Source: Microbacterium sp.
GTDB taxonomy: Bacteria > Actinomycetota > Actinomycetes > Actinomycetales > Microbacteriaceae
Length of the DNA stretch: 64,000 nt
Reading direction: 5' to 3'
Assembly: GCA_002703245.1 (NCBI GenBank)
Contig: NZTV01000062.1
Location: 1 to 64,000 of the forward strand
A program made the position numbers and the translations under genes. Shown piece by piece: positions 50,002 to 59,060 of the stretch. The notes below the pieces were generated by a model. That model saw only the letters and a program-made list of their open reading frames with translations, had not been told where the DNA came from and made no database searches. Each line of letters begins with the position of its first letter. Position 1 is the stretch's first letter.

Positions 50002-50846
50002 GATTCCTCCTCCAAGCCGGAGGTGAGGTCGATCGGACTGGTCAGGTCCGAAGGGGCGAGGTGGGTGCGGTGGCGCTCGGCGGGGTCGGGTTCGAGCACG
50101 GCGTCCAGGAGCGCACGGGTGTAGGGGTGTTGCGGGTTGCGGAAGACCTCGTCGGTGGGACCGGTCTCGATGATCTTCCCCAGGTACATCACCGCGACCC
50201 GGTGCGAGATTCGTCGCACCACGCCCAGGTTGTGGGCGATGAACAGGTAGGCGATGTTCTGTTCGCGCTGCAGTTCCTCCAGCAACGTGAGCACTTGAGC
50301 CTGCACCGACACGTCCAGCGCGCTGGTCGGCTCGTCGCACACGATGAGGGTCGGGTGCAGGGCGATGGCGCGGGCGATCGCGATGCGCTGGCGTTGGCCG
50401 CCGGAGAACTCGTGCGGGTAGCGACGCGCCATCGCCGGGTCGAGACCGACGCGCTCGAGTAGCGACGCGACTTTCGCGCCGAGCTCGGCGCGCGGCGCGG
50501 CCTTGTGCACGATGAACGGTTCGGCGATCTGGTCGCCGATGCGGATGCGCGGGTCCAGCGTGGAGTACGGGTCCTGGAAGATCATCTGCAGACGGCCACG
50601 GGTGGTGTGCCACTGCGCGGCACCGGCGGATTGCAGCTCCTGGCCCTGGAAGCGGACCGATCCGCGGTACGGGGTCAGGCCCAGTGCGGCGCGGGCGATC
50701 GAGGACTTGCCCGAGCCCGATTCACCGACCAGGCCGAGGGTCTCGCCTTCCCCGACGGTGAGGCTGACGCCGTCGACGGCGTTCTTGTCGGTGCGGCCGT
50801 AGTCGACGACGAGGTCGTCGATGGTCAGGAGGTCTGGTCGGGTCAT
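49998..50846 (-). CDS. Peptide-type ABC transporter ATPase (DppF-like)
   Basis: 282 residues: Walker A GESGSGKSSIA, Q-loop FQDPYSTLDPR, signature HEFSGGQRQRI, Walker B LIVCDEPTSALD, H-loop FIAHNLGVV, and NPQHPYTRALLDAV from the C-terminal region typical of DppF/OppF. Overlaps the deacylase gene by ATGA on one side and the other ATPase on the other. Confidence 0.95.
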   Translation of the reverse strand: MTRPDLLTIDDLVVDYGRTDKNAVDGVSLTVGEGETLGLVGESGSGKSSIARAALGLTPYRGSVRFQGQELQSAGAAQWHTTRGRLQMIFQDPYSTLDPRIRIGDQIAEPFIVHKAAPRAELGAKVASLLERVGLDPAMARRYPHEFSGGQRQRIAIARAIALHPTLIVCDEPTSALDVSVQAQVLTLLEELQREQNIAYLFIAHNLGVVRRISHRVAVMYLGKIIETGPTDEVFRNPQHPYTRALLDAVLEPDPAERHRTHLAPSDLTSPIDLTSGLEEES

Positions 50847-52402
50847 CGTGTCCTCCTCAAGAGCACGCCGGGAAGGCGTCCGGTCACGTGGCCGTCGGCG
50901 GCCACGCAGTGTCCCGCGACCCACACCCGTTCGATGCCGGTGGGGGCCACGAGCGGGCGGGTGTAGTCGGCACGGTCGCCGACCGTGGACGGGTCGAGGG
51001 CGACCAGATCGGCGGGGGCGCCGACCCGGATCCGCCCGCGCGAGGTCAGCCCGAGCCGGTCTGCGGGCTGACCGGTCATCTTGTGCACCGTCTGCTCCAG
51101 GGGCAGGCCGGCATCGAGCAGGTCGCGCATCGCGTGCGGGAACGTGCCGATCGAGCGCGGGTGGGGCAGGTTGATGGTGTGATCCAGCGCCAGGGCGACA
51201 CCGTCGGAGGCGACCGAGACGTACGGCTCGGCGAGCACACGTGCGGCGTCGGCCGGGCGGGTGCCGACCAGGATCGCGTCCACGGCGGCGTCGTGGCGGT
51301 CGATCACGTCGACGACGATGCGCGCCCAATCACGTCCGTGCGGGTCGTCGACCTGAAGCTGCGCGAGCGTGCGCCCCAGTTCGGGTGCCGCGCCCTCTCC
51401 GGCGCGGACGATGGTGACCGCGTCCGGGGGGAACTGCACCGTGCGCCGCAGCTGCTCGGCGAGGGCGTCGGGGGCGCCGCGTACTTCGGCGAGGATCTCG
51501 GCGGTGCCGCGGGCGCGCAGCGCGGGCGGCAGGAGCTGGAGCAGTGTGGTGTGCCCGGCCAGGTACGGGTAGGCGTCGGCGGCGACGTCGGAGACGCTGG
51601 CCCGGATGCGTGCGAGGGCGCCGTCGAGTGCGGAACCGTCGGGGTCGATGATCGAACGCAGGTGGGAGATCTGCAGGCGTACCCGGCTGTCGGCGGCCAG
51701 GCGGAGCATGTCGTCGACGGCGTCGACCAGTCCGTCGCCGTCGTAGGCGCGCAGGTGCACCCCCAGGAGGGCGTCGTGCTCGGCGACGGTCGCCGCGAGC
51801 GCCCGGAGTTCGTCTGCGTCGCTCATCTCGCCCGGTGCGTACATGAGGCCGTAGCTGAGGCCCCAGTATCCGGCGTCGAGCGCGTCGGATACCAGGCGTG
51901 ACATCGCGGTGCGCTCGGCGGCGGTGGCCGCGCCGGGGGCGTCGGCCATGACACGGCGCCGCACCGAGCCGTGGCCGAGCAACGGGGCGACGTTCCAGGC
52001 GGCCTCGATGCCCTCGAGGGCATCGAGGTACTCCGCGGCGCTCTCCCACGTGATCGGTACGTCGGGGACGACGTCGATGGTCGCGATCGCGTCGCGGAAG
52101 CCGTCGCCGGAGGTGGGCGCGGGGCTGAGCCCGCAGTTGCCGACGACCTCGGTGGTGATGCCCTGCAGCACCCGGGTGTCGCCGGTGGGGTAGGCGAAGC
52201 GGGTGAGGTCGGAGTGGGCGTGCAGGTCGACGAAGCCGGGGGTGAGGACGAGTCCGTCGAGGCGTTCCCCGACCGTCGCGTCGGCGGCGCCGGGGGCGTC
52301 GATGGCGACGATGCGACCCTCGGCGACGGTGATGTCGGCGGGGCGGGCGGGGGCGCCGGTGCCGTCGACCACGGTCGCGCCGGTGAGCACGGTGGCGCTC
52401 AT
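50843..52402 (-). CDS. N-acyl-D-amino-acid deacylase
   Basis: 519 residues of the D-aminoacylase amidohydrolase family: TPGFVDLHAHSDL (metal HxH), GITTEVVGNCGLSPAP, SYGLMYAPGEMSDADEL, LQISHLR (metal His) and SVASDGVALAL (catalytic Asp). These enzymes split N-acyl-D-amino acids into fatty/organic acid and D-amino acid. It lies between the permease and ATPase genes of the importer, strongly suggesting the transported substrate. Start MSATVLTGATV. Confidence 0.92.
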   Translation of the reverse strand: MSATVLTGATVVDGTGAPARPADITVAEGRIVAIDAPGAADATVGERLDGLVLTPGFVDLHAHSDLTRFAYPTGDTRVLQGITTEVVGNCGLSPAPTSGDGFRDAIATIDVVPDVPITWESAAEYLDALEGIEAAWNVAPLLGHGSVRRRVMADAPGAATAAERTAMSRLVSDALDAGYWGLSYGLMYAPGEMSDADELRALAATVAEHDALLGVHLRAYDGDGLVDAVDDMLRLAADSRVRLQISHLRSIIDPDGSALDGALARIRASVSDVAADAYPYLAGHTTLLQLLPPALRARGTAEILAEVRGAPDALAEQLRRTVQFPPDAVTIVRAGEGAAPELGRTLAQLQVDDPHGRDWARIVVDVIDRHDAAVDAILVGTRPADAARVLAEPYVSVASDGVALALDHTINLPHPRSIGTFPHAMRDLLDAGLPLEQTVHKMTGQPADRLGLTSRGRIRVGAPADLVALDPSTVGDRADYTRPLVAPTGIERVWVAGHCVAADGHVTGRLPGVLLRRTR

Positions 52403-53256
52403 GCGGTCCTCCGTCGACGCATCGGGTTGCTCGATTCGGCGACCAGCTCGCCGGCGAACATCAGCGCCGCCGCGGCGAGGGTGATCGCCAGGCCTGCCGA
52501 GATCGCGTAGTACGGCGCGGTGACGTAGTAGGCCTTGGAGTTCTCCAGAATCGTGCCCCACGTCGCCTCGGGCAGCGGCACGCCGAGGCCCAGGTAGCTC
52601 AGCCCGGCCTCGATGAGCACCGCCTCGGCCATCAGCTGTGGCACGAGGGTGGCCAGCGGGCCGGCGGCGTTGGGGAGGATGTGCCGGCCGAGCATGCGGG
52701 TGCCGCGGACGCCGACCACGTGGGCGGCGGTGATGAACTCCCGCTCCCGCAACGCCTTGGTCTGGGCGCGCAGTAGGAGGAACACGCGGGGGAAGAACAG
52801 GAAGCCGATGATCAGCGTGAGGCTGCCCGGGCTCGATCCGAAGCTGGCGACCATGAGGATCGCGAACAGGATGAGGGGGAAGGCGAGGGTAGCCGAGGCG
52901 GTGCTCGACAGCGCCCAGTCCACCACGCGGCGGGATGTTCCCGCGATCAGACCGGTGGGGATGCCGATCACCAGGGCCAGCAGCACGCTGCCGCCGGCGA
53001 TGAGGGCTTCGAGGCGGGTGGCGTACACCAGGCGCGCCCAGATGTCCGCGCCGGCCTCGTCGGTGCCCAGCGGGTGGGCCCAGCTGGGCGGCTCCAAGAT
53101 CGCGGCGGGGTCGACGGCGGCGGGGTCGTACGGGGTGAACAGTCCCGGGAAGGCGATCATCAGCAGCGCGACGGCGGCGACGATCAGCATGAACACCCGG
53201 GCGATGCCCAGGCGGGCCAGCAAGTGGGGCGGGCGCAGGTCGGTGGTGGCGCTCAT
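52399..53256 (-). CDS. Peptide-type ABC permease (DppC-like)
   Basis: 285 residues with six hydrophobic helices and the EAA-type loop region DWALSSTASATLAFPLILFA and AHVVGVRGTRMLGRHILPNAAGPL typical of DppC/OppC. The N-terminal TPYDPAAVDP segment precedes HPLGTDEAGADIWARLVYATR, a DppC hallmark. ATGA overlaps with both neighbours. Confidence 0.94.
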   Translation of the reverse strand: MSATTDLRPPHLLARLGIARVFMLIVAAVALLMIAFPGLFTPYDPAAVDPAAILEPPSWAHPLGTDEAGADIWARLVYATRLEALIAGGSVLLALVIGIPTGLIAGTSRRVVDWALSSTASATLAFPLILFAILMVASFGSSPGSLTLIIGFLFFPRVFLLLRAQTKALREREFITAAHVVGVRGTRMLGRHILPNAAGPLATLVPQLMAEAVLIEAGLSYLGLGVPLPEATWGTILENSKAYYVTAPYYAISAGLAITLAAAALMFAGELVAESSNPMRRRRTA

Positions 53257-54212
53257 CGGGCGATCCTCGGGTCGACGAGACGGTAGACGATGTCGGCGAT
53301 GTAGCCGATCAGCAGCACCGCCACGGTGGTCAGCAGCACGGCGCTTTGCACGACGAGATAGTCGCGGTTGAGCACGCTGCTCAGAAGAAGCTGGCCGAGC
53401 CCGCCGAGGCCGAAGACGGCCTCCACCAGCACGGCGCCGCCGATCAGCGCGCCGATCTGCACGCCGACGATCGTGATCATCGGCAGCACGGCGTTGCGTG
53501 CGGCGTAGGCGAACACACGCCGACGGGTGGGGAGCCCCATGGCCAGCGCGGTGCGCATGTAGTCCTGTCGGAACACGTCGGTCGCTTCGGCGAAGACGAA
53601 TCGGGTGAGGATGCCGCTGAGGAAGACGCTCAGGGTCGCCACCGGCAGCACCATGTGTCGGAGGAACCCGACGGGGTCATCGGTCGGGGCGACATAGCCG
53701 CCGGATGGGAACCAGGAGAGGTTGACCGCGAAGACGATGATGAGCACCAGCCCCAGCCAGACGGCGGGGATGGCCACCCCCATCGTGGAGGTGAAACGCA
53801 CCATGTTGGGGAACCATCCGCGACCTCGGTAGGCCGCCCACGTCCCGGCGAGGATCGACACCGGCACCGAGATGACGACGGCGAGGGCGATCAGCCACAG
53901 CGTCGGGGGGAGGGCGTCGACGATGAGGGTCGTCACGCTCACACCACTGCGGGCCGATTCTCCGAAGTCGCCCGTGAGCATCGCGCCGAGCCAGATCCCG
54001 TACTGCACGATCCAGGGTTGATCCAGCCCCATCTCGATGCGCAATTGCGCGAGGGTCTCGGCGGCGTCGGGGCGTCCCGCCTGGGGACCCAGCAGCAGCA
54101 CTGCCGGGTCCCCGGGCGTGAGCCGGAGGGCGAGGAAGACAAGCACCGATACGAGCCACAGCACCACGAGGAGCTTGCCCGCCTCGAGAAGCGCACGTCG
54201 CGCCAGATTCAT
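53253..54212 (-). CDS. Peptide-type ABC permease (DppB-like)
   Basis: About 319 residues with six helices: LLVVLWLVSVLVFLALRLTPGDPAVLLLG at the N-terminus, TWAAYRGRGWFPNMVRFTSTMGVAIPAVWLGLVL, and YMRTALAMGLPTRRRVFAYAARNAVLPMI (EAA loop). ATG 54212 is preferred because AGGGAGG lies 9 bases upstream; GTG 54221 would add three residues. Confidence 0.93.
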   Translation of the reverse strand: MNLARRALLEAGKLLVVLWLVSVLVFLALRLTPGDPAVLLLGPQAGRPDAAETLAQLRIEMGLDQPWIVQYGIWLGAMLTGDFGESARSGVSVTTLIVDALPPTLWLIALAVVISVPVSILAGTWAAYRGRGWFPNMVRFTSTMGVAIPAVWLGLVLIIVFAVNLSWFPSGGYVAPTDDPVGFLRHMVLPVATLSVFLSGILTRFVFAEATDVFRQDYMRTALAMGLPTRRRVFAYAARNAVLPMITIVGVQIGALIGGAVLVEAVFGLGGLGQLLLSSVLNRDYLVVQSAVLLTTVAVLLIGYIADIVYRLVDPRIAR

Positions 54213-54231
54213 CTTCCGCACCCTCCCTGGA

Positions 54232-55746
54232 TCACTCGGCGACCGTGACGCCGGTCAGCATCGGCCAACCCAGCGGGTTGACCGCGTAGCCGTCGACGCC
54301 GGTCGCGGCGACGGAGTAGATCGGCGTGAACTGCACCGCCATGATCGGCAGCTCCTCGACGAGGATCTCCTGCAGCTGGCCGTAGATGTCGGCGCGCGCC
54401 GACTCGTCCGAGACGGCGAGGGCGTCCGCGGCGAGGTCTGAGACCTCGGGGCTGACGTAGTCGTCGGTCAGGTGCGGGTTCATGATGATGTCGAAGAACG
54501 AGTTCGGGTCTGCACCCACGTTGAACACGTTCCAGGTCGCGTCGTAGTCACGCGAGACGTAGGCATCCAGCCACACCGACAGCTCGGTGACGTTCGGGGT
54601 GAGCGTTACGCCGATCTCGGCCAGCGACGCCTGCCACACGCGGGCGATCTGCTCGGCCTCGGGGAAGCCGCTGGGGATCTCCAGGGTGAAGCTCAGGTCG
54701 ATCGCGCCGGCTTCCTCGAGCATGGCCGCGGCCGCGTCGAGGTCGTAGGCGTAGCCGTCCTGCTCGGCGTAGGCCCAGCTGGACTCGGGGATCGGGCTCC
54801 ACTGGATGGATCCGTCGCCGCCGTAGGCGATGTCGCGGATCGACTCCTTGTCCAGCGCGGTCGCCAGGGCCTGACGGACCTGCTCGTCACCGAGCGTGCC
54901 GGAGGCGTTGAACTCGATGAGCGAGAGGCTGTTGGTGGTCGTCGGCTCGACGATCTGCGCACGATCGGTGTCGACCTGCTCGGCGGTGGCCGAGGTGACC
55001 GAGCTGACGATGTCGATGTCACCGCTGTACAGGCTGTTCAGCGCGACCTGCTGGTCGGTGACCGGCTTGTAGACGATCGACTCGGTCGCCGCGGCGTCAC
55101 CGAAGTAGTCGTCGAAGCGCTCCAGCACGATCTCGTCGTTGGCGCTCCAGCTGACGAACTCGTACGGGCCCGAGCCCACGGGGGCGCTGGAGGCGTCGTC
55201 GAAGCCGCTGGGGGCGACGATGGCGATCGAGGTGATCCCCGCCAGGAACGCCGCGTTGGGCGAGTTCAGCGTGATCACGACGGTCTGGTCGTCGGGTGCG
55301 TCGTACGACTGCACGTCGGCCAGGCGTCCCGACCAGATGGAGTCGGTGCCGTCGGCGGCGCGCTCGAGCGACTCGATGACGGCCGCGGCGTCGACGGGGG
55401 TGCCGTCGTGGAAGACCGCGTCGGGATCGAGGGTGAAGGTGAACACGGTGGCGTCTTCGTTCGCCTCGAACTCGCTGGCCAGATCGCCCTGCAGGTTCAG
55501 GTCCACGTCGTAGTCGACGAGGCTGCTGAACACGAGCTCACGGATCGCGTATTCGTAGATGATCAGCTGGTTCGTGTGCGGGTCGAAGTTGTCGATGTCG
55601 CCGGCGAGGGCGACGACGAGTTCGTCTGCGACGTCGGCCGTGCTGTCACCGTCACCGTCGGAGCCGGCGGCGCAGCCACCGAGCAGGAGTGAACCCGCGG
55701 CGACCGCGGAGACCGCGGCGACCCAGGGTCGGTTACTCTTTCGCAT
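54232..55746 (-). CDS. ABC transporter substrate-binding lipoprotein (family 5)
   Basis: 504 residues. Lipobox LLLGGC near residue 25, then the SBP-5 fold: FDPHTNQLIIYEYAIRELVFSSLVDYD, FTFTLDPDAVFHDGTPVDAAAV, VGSGPYEFVSW, FGDAAATESIVYKPV, LGDEQVRQALATALDKESI. Family 5 proteins bind peptides, nickel or opine-like and acylated compounds. It sits 19 bases before the permease genes. Confidence 0.94.
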   Translation of the reverse strand: MRKSNRPWVAAVSAVAAGSLLLGGCAAGSDGDGDSTADVADELVVALAGDIDNFDPHTNQLIIYEYAIRELVFSSLVDYDVDLNLQGDLASEFEANEDATVFTFTLDPDAVFHDGTPVDAAAVIESLERAADGTDSIWSGRLADVQSYDAPDDQTVVITLNSPNAAFLAGITSIAIVAPSGFDDASSAPVGSGPYEFVSWSANDEIVLERFDDYFGDAAATESIVYKPVTDQQVALNSLYSGDIDIVSSVTSATAEQVDTDRAQIVEPTTTNSLSLIEFNASGTLGDEQVRQALATALDKESIRDIAYGGDGSIQWSPIPESSWAYAEQDGYAYDLDAAAAMLEEAGAIDLSFTLEIPSGFPEAEQIARVWQASLAEIGVTLTPNVTELSVWLDAYVSRDYDATWNVFNVGADPNSFFDIIMNPHLTDDYVSPEVSDLAADALAVSDESARADIYGQLQEILVEELPIMAVQFTPIYSVAATGVDGYAVNPLGWPMLTGVTVAE

Positions 55747-55814
55747 GGTACGAGACCTCTTTCTGTTGGAGGGGTGGTGCTGGGGCGACCGGTGGTTCGG
55801 CATGTTGTTCGCGC

Positions 55815-56915
55815 TCAATGCCGAGCCACCGGGGTCCACATATCGACGACATCGGTGTCGTCGACGATGGCGATGCGGCTCCACATGTTGACGACGCCGC
55901 ACGCGTGATTGGGGAGGATGCGCAGGCGCTCGCCGACGCGCATCGTGTCGGCCGCGGGGCCGTCGAGCACACCGTGCTCCTCGTAGGCCCGCACGAATTC
56001 GATGTCTTCCAGAGGGGTTCCCTCGTCGTCGACGACGAGCCCGAAGCTGCGGTCGCGGTTGGAGCCGTCGGAGCTGAGGGCTTTGATGCCCGCGTCGATG
56101 GCGGCTTCCCCGTCGCGGACGGTGCTGATGACCGTGGTGTGCAGGTGCAGGGCGCAGGCGTCGAGGGGTGCCGAGCCCAGGCGCCACTGGTTGGCGTCGA
56201 AGAAGACGTAGGTGCCGGGGCGGGCTTCGGTGACCCCCTCGACGAACGGGGCGGAGTCCCACCCCGGGGTGGAACCCACCGAGACGGCGGGCACCGCGAT
56301 CCCCTCGGCGCGGATGAGTTCGGCGGCGGCGACCAGGGAGGCGGCGGCGGCGGCGCCGGCGTGGCGCAGGTCGTCGCGATCCCCCGGCAGCGACGCGAGC
56401 TGACCCTCGTGCATGTAGACGCCATCGAGGGAGACGCCGGGGAGGGTGGCGACGGCGCGGGCGACCTCGAGTGCTTGCTCGGCGGTCACGCCGGTGCGTC
56501 GCAGACCGGTGTCGATCTCGACCCGCACCGGCACGGTGATCCCCGCTGCGGTGGCCTGGTCGGACAACGCACGCACCAGGTGAATCGAGTCGAGGCCGAC
56601 GATGACCCGTCCGCGACGGTTTGCCTCGACGATGCGGTGCCGCTTGGCGGGGGTCGCGGGCGCGTGGGCCCAGAACAGGTCGGTGTACCCGGCCTCCAGC
56701 AACGCCTCGACCTCGTTCAGCGTCGCGCACGTGAACCCGACCGCGCCGGCCTCGCGCTGGCGGCGGGCGACCTCGATCATCTTCGAGGTCTTGAAGTGGG
56801 GTCGTAGCGCGATCCCGGCGGTGCGCATGCGGTCGGCCATCGCCTGGATGTTCGCGTCCATGCGGGCCCGGTCGATCACGAGGACCGGGGTGTCGAGGTC
56901 TGCCACGGCGGTCAT
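55815..56915 (-). CDS. PLP enzyme of the D-serine dehydratase / D-threonine aldolase (DSD1) family
   Basis: 366 residues. Alanine-racemase-like barrel with LDTPVLVIDRARMDANIQAMADR and the PLP lysine in LRPHFKTSKM (HxKT), VRVEIDTGLRRTGV, SVGSTPGWDSAPF, and the C-terminal metal site region LPNHACGVVNMW (His/Cys), all typical of DSD1/D-threonine aldolase. The reaction is beta-elimination or retro-aldol cleavage of a D-beta-hydroxy amino acid. RidA in the operon favours a dehydratase. ATGA overlap with the unknown upstream gene. Confidence 0.9.
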   Translation of the reverse strand: MTAVADLDTPVLVIDRARMDANIQAMADRMRTAGIALRPHFKTSKMIEVARRQREAGAVGFTCATLNEVEALLEAGYTDLFWAHAPATPAKRHRIVEANRRGRVIVGLDSIHLVRALSDQATAAGITVPVRVEIDTGLRRTGVTAEQALEVARAVATLPGVSLDGVYMHEGQLASLPGDRDDLRHAGAAAAASLVAAAELIRAEGIAVPAVSVGSTPGWDSAPFVEGVTEARPGTYVFFDANQWRLGSAPLDACALHLHTTVISTVRDGEAAIDAGIKALSSDGSNRDRSFGLVVDDEGTPLEDIEFVRAYEEHGVLDGPAADTMRVGERLRILPNHACGVVNMWSRIAIVDDTDVVDMWTPVARH

Positions 56916-58132
56916 CGCAGCGTCCCCATCCGCTCGGCGGCGGCGCGGACCCACTCGAAGGAGGGGGCCGTCGCGGTGCCGTAGTTGTACAGCGCGAGCC
57001 GGTCGATGCCGCAGGCCAGGACCGCGTCGACCTTGGTGAGGAAGTCCGCGCGGGTCGGGGAGAAGCTCGGCCACACCGTGAGGGCGACCGTCACGGGGGT
57101 GGTGTCGGTGCCGCTCAGGGCGCGCACGGCGAGGGTGTGGTCGATCTCCGCGGCCACCTCGCCGGCGGTGGGGAAGTAGCTCTCCAGCACGAAGCCGTCG
57201 GAGTGTGCCAGGGTCGCGGCGATGTCGACGCCCTCGAGCCAGTTCGTGGGGGCCGGGCGGCCCCACACGGCCGCGCTCACATCGAGCGCGGCGCCGTGGC
57301 GGCGCACCGCCGCGGCGGCGTCGACGACCAGCTCGGTGACTGCCGCCATGCGCATCCGCGTGTATGCGGCCAGCTCGGGCCACACCAGCAGCAGCGAGGC
57401 GAGCGCGGCGGCGGTGTCGTCGTCGCGCCCGGCCGGGTGTTCGACGTTCCAGGTGCGGTGCAACTCGGCGACGACCTGCGCCCGCAGGCGCTCGCCGTCG
57501 ATGCCGGCGTCGCCGGCGCGCGCCAGGCACGACGCGCAGAAGCACAGCGACAGCAGGTACCGCGTGGTCGCGTCCAGGCGCGCACCCCACAGCTCGTGGG
57601 GGTGGCCGTGCCCGACGAGCAGGTACGACAGGCTCTCGACGAGCACCCGCTCGAACAGGGCGGTCGCGCTGACGGCCTCGAGCAGTTCGATCGCGAAGGT
57701 GCGCGCGGCCGGGCTGGAGGGGCATAGACCGTGGGTGAACGGGTCGCCGAAGCAGTTCTCGATGGCCGCTTCGGGATGCGCGGTGGCCAGGTCGGTGTTG
57801 TGGAACGCGATCGCCCAGCCGTCGACGGCGACGCCGGCCGCCTCGGCGGCCCGTGCGAAGCGCGGATACAGGTCGGGGTCGGTCTGCGCGATCGACGAGG
57901 GCGGCACGCGCAGGCCGCTGAATGCGTCCGCCGGCAGGGGCAGGTGCGCGCGGTTGGCTTCGGCGACGGTGGCGACCCGCGCGGTGCGACGCGGAGCGAG
58001 CACCTCGGCGGAGTGGTACGCCGTGGCGATCTGCAGGCGGGTGACACCGCGCTCGGCGACCTGGTCGACGACACGCTCGGGGGTGTCGGCCTGCAGGTCC
58101 CAGGGGTAGACCATCATGCTCAGTTCAGCCAT
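56912..58132 (-). CDS. Uncharacterised TIM-barrel-like protein, 406 residues
   Basis: I do not recognise a named family. It begins MAELSMMVYPWDLQADTPERVVDQVAERGVTRLQIATAYHS-like barrel strands, and contains DGWAIAFHNTD, a stretch HGLCPSSPAARTFAIELLEA, ESLSYLLVGHGHPHEL and LCFCASCLARAG with Cys-x2-Cys. The pattern (Cys-rich loop in a beta/alpha barrel) occurs in uncharacterised glycosidase-like proteins. It lies between the DSD1-like enzyme (ATGA overlap) and the Gfo/Idh dehydrogenase (8-base overlap), so it should take part in the same pathway. Confidence 0.7.
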   Translation of the reverse strand: MAELSMMVYPWDLQADTPERVVDQVAERGVTRLQIATAYHSAEVLAPRRTARVATVAEANRAHLPLPADAFSGLRVPPSSIAQTDPDLYPRFARAAEAAGVAVDGWAIAFHNTDLATAHPEAAIENCFGDPFTHGLCPSSPAARTFAIELLEAVSATALFERVLVESLSYLLVGHGHPHELWGARLDATTRYLLSLCFCASCLARAGDAGIDGERLRAQVVAELHRTWNVEHPAGRDDDTAAALASLLLVWPELAAYTRMRMAAVTELVVDAAAAVRRHGAALDVSAAVWGRPAPTNWLEGVDIAATLAHSDGFVLESYFPTAGEVAAEIDHTLAVRALSGTDTTPVTVALTVWPSFSPTRADFLTKVDAVLACGIDRLALYNYGTATAPSFEWVRAAAERMGTLR

Positions 58133-59060
58133 CGGAAGCCTCCCGGTAGAGCGATTCGATGAGGGTGAGGGTGGGTTCGAGGTCGTCGACGCCGAAGCCG
58201 ACGGCGCGGGAGCGGAACGCCTGCCACTGCGCCGCGAAGGGGACCGTGTCGATGTCGATCGCGTCACCGGTGCGGGTTCCGTCTCCGTTGGAGATGCACC
58301 ACGAACCGTCCATCGCGATGTGCGCCGCCCCGCGGGTCCCGGTGACCACGAGGCCCGTGCCGACCGGCTCGTAGGGCGCCCACAGCAACTCGATCGACCC
58401 GGTGGTCGTTCCGGCGCGGAACCGCACCACGGCGTGATCTTCGGTGTCGTGGCCCGGGAGGACGGGGCGTATCGTGGCGGTGACCTCGTCGAGCGGTCCG
58501 AGCAGGGCGCGGGCACGGTCCAGGGCGTGCACCCCGTTGGTCACGAGAACCCCGCCGCCGCTGACGGAACGGTCGAAGTACCACGCCGGAAGCGCACCCT
58601 CCGGCAGCGCAAAGGCCATGCGGTCGGTGTAGCCGACGATCTCGCCGAGCTCGCCGGCGCCGACCGCGCGGGTCAGCTCGACGTATCCGGGCCAGTGGCG
58701 GGTGGACATCCCCACGAACACGTCGGCGCCGCCGGAGGCGGCCGTGAGGAGATCGGCCGGGTCCTGCCCCGGGATGCGGTGGGGCTTTTCGACGAGGGTC
58801 GGGATGCCCGCCGCGGCGAGCGTGACCAGCTGGTCGAGATGCTGGAACGAGGGGGTGGCGATGATCGCCGCGTCGACGGTTTCGGGGGACGCGAGGGCGC
58901 CGGCGAGGGATCCGAAGGCGAGCGCGTTCTCATCGAGGGCGCGGGCGCGGGTGAGATCCGCGTCGACCACGACGGCCACGCGGTCACCCGCCGCGCGTAC
59001 GGCGGCCGCGTGACGGTGACCCATCACACCGGCGCCGACGACGAGAACGCGCCGACTCAT
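58125..59060 (-). CDS. Gfo/Idh/MocA family oxidoreductase
   Basis: 311 residues. Rossmann loop VLVVGAGVMGHRHAAAVRAAG, then IIATPSFQHLDQLVTLAAAGIPTLVEKPHRIP (the conserved EKP), and a C-terminal substrate domain with SGGGVLVTNGVHALDRARALLG (His). NAD(P)-dependent oxidation of a polyol, sugar or amino-alcohol substrate. ATGA overlap with the aminotransferase upstream. Confidence 0.9.
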   Translation of the reverse strand: MSRRVLVVGAGVMGHRHAAAVRAAGDRVAVVVDADLTRARALDENALAFGSLAGALASPETVDAAIIATPSFQHLDQLVTLAAAGIPTLVEKPHRIPGQDPADLLTAASGGADVFVGMSTRHWPGYVELTRAVGAGELGEIVGYTDRMAFALPEGALPAWYFDRSVSGGGVLVTNGVHALDRARALLGPLDEVTATIRPVLPGHDTEDHAVVRFRAGTTTGSIELLWAPYEPVGTGLVVTGTRGAAHIAMDGSWCISNGDGTRTGDAIDIDTVPFAAQWQAFRSRAVGFGVDDLEPTLTLIESLYREASDG

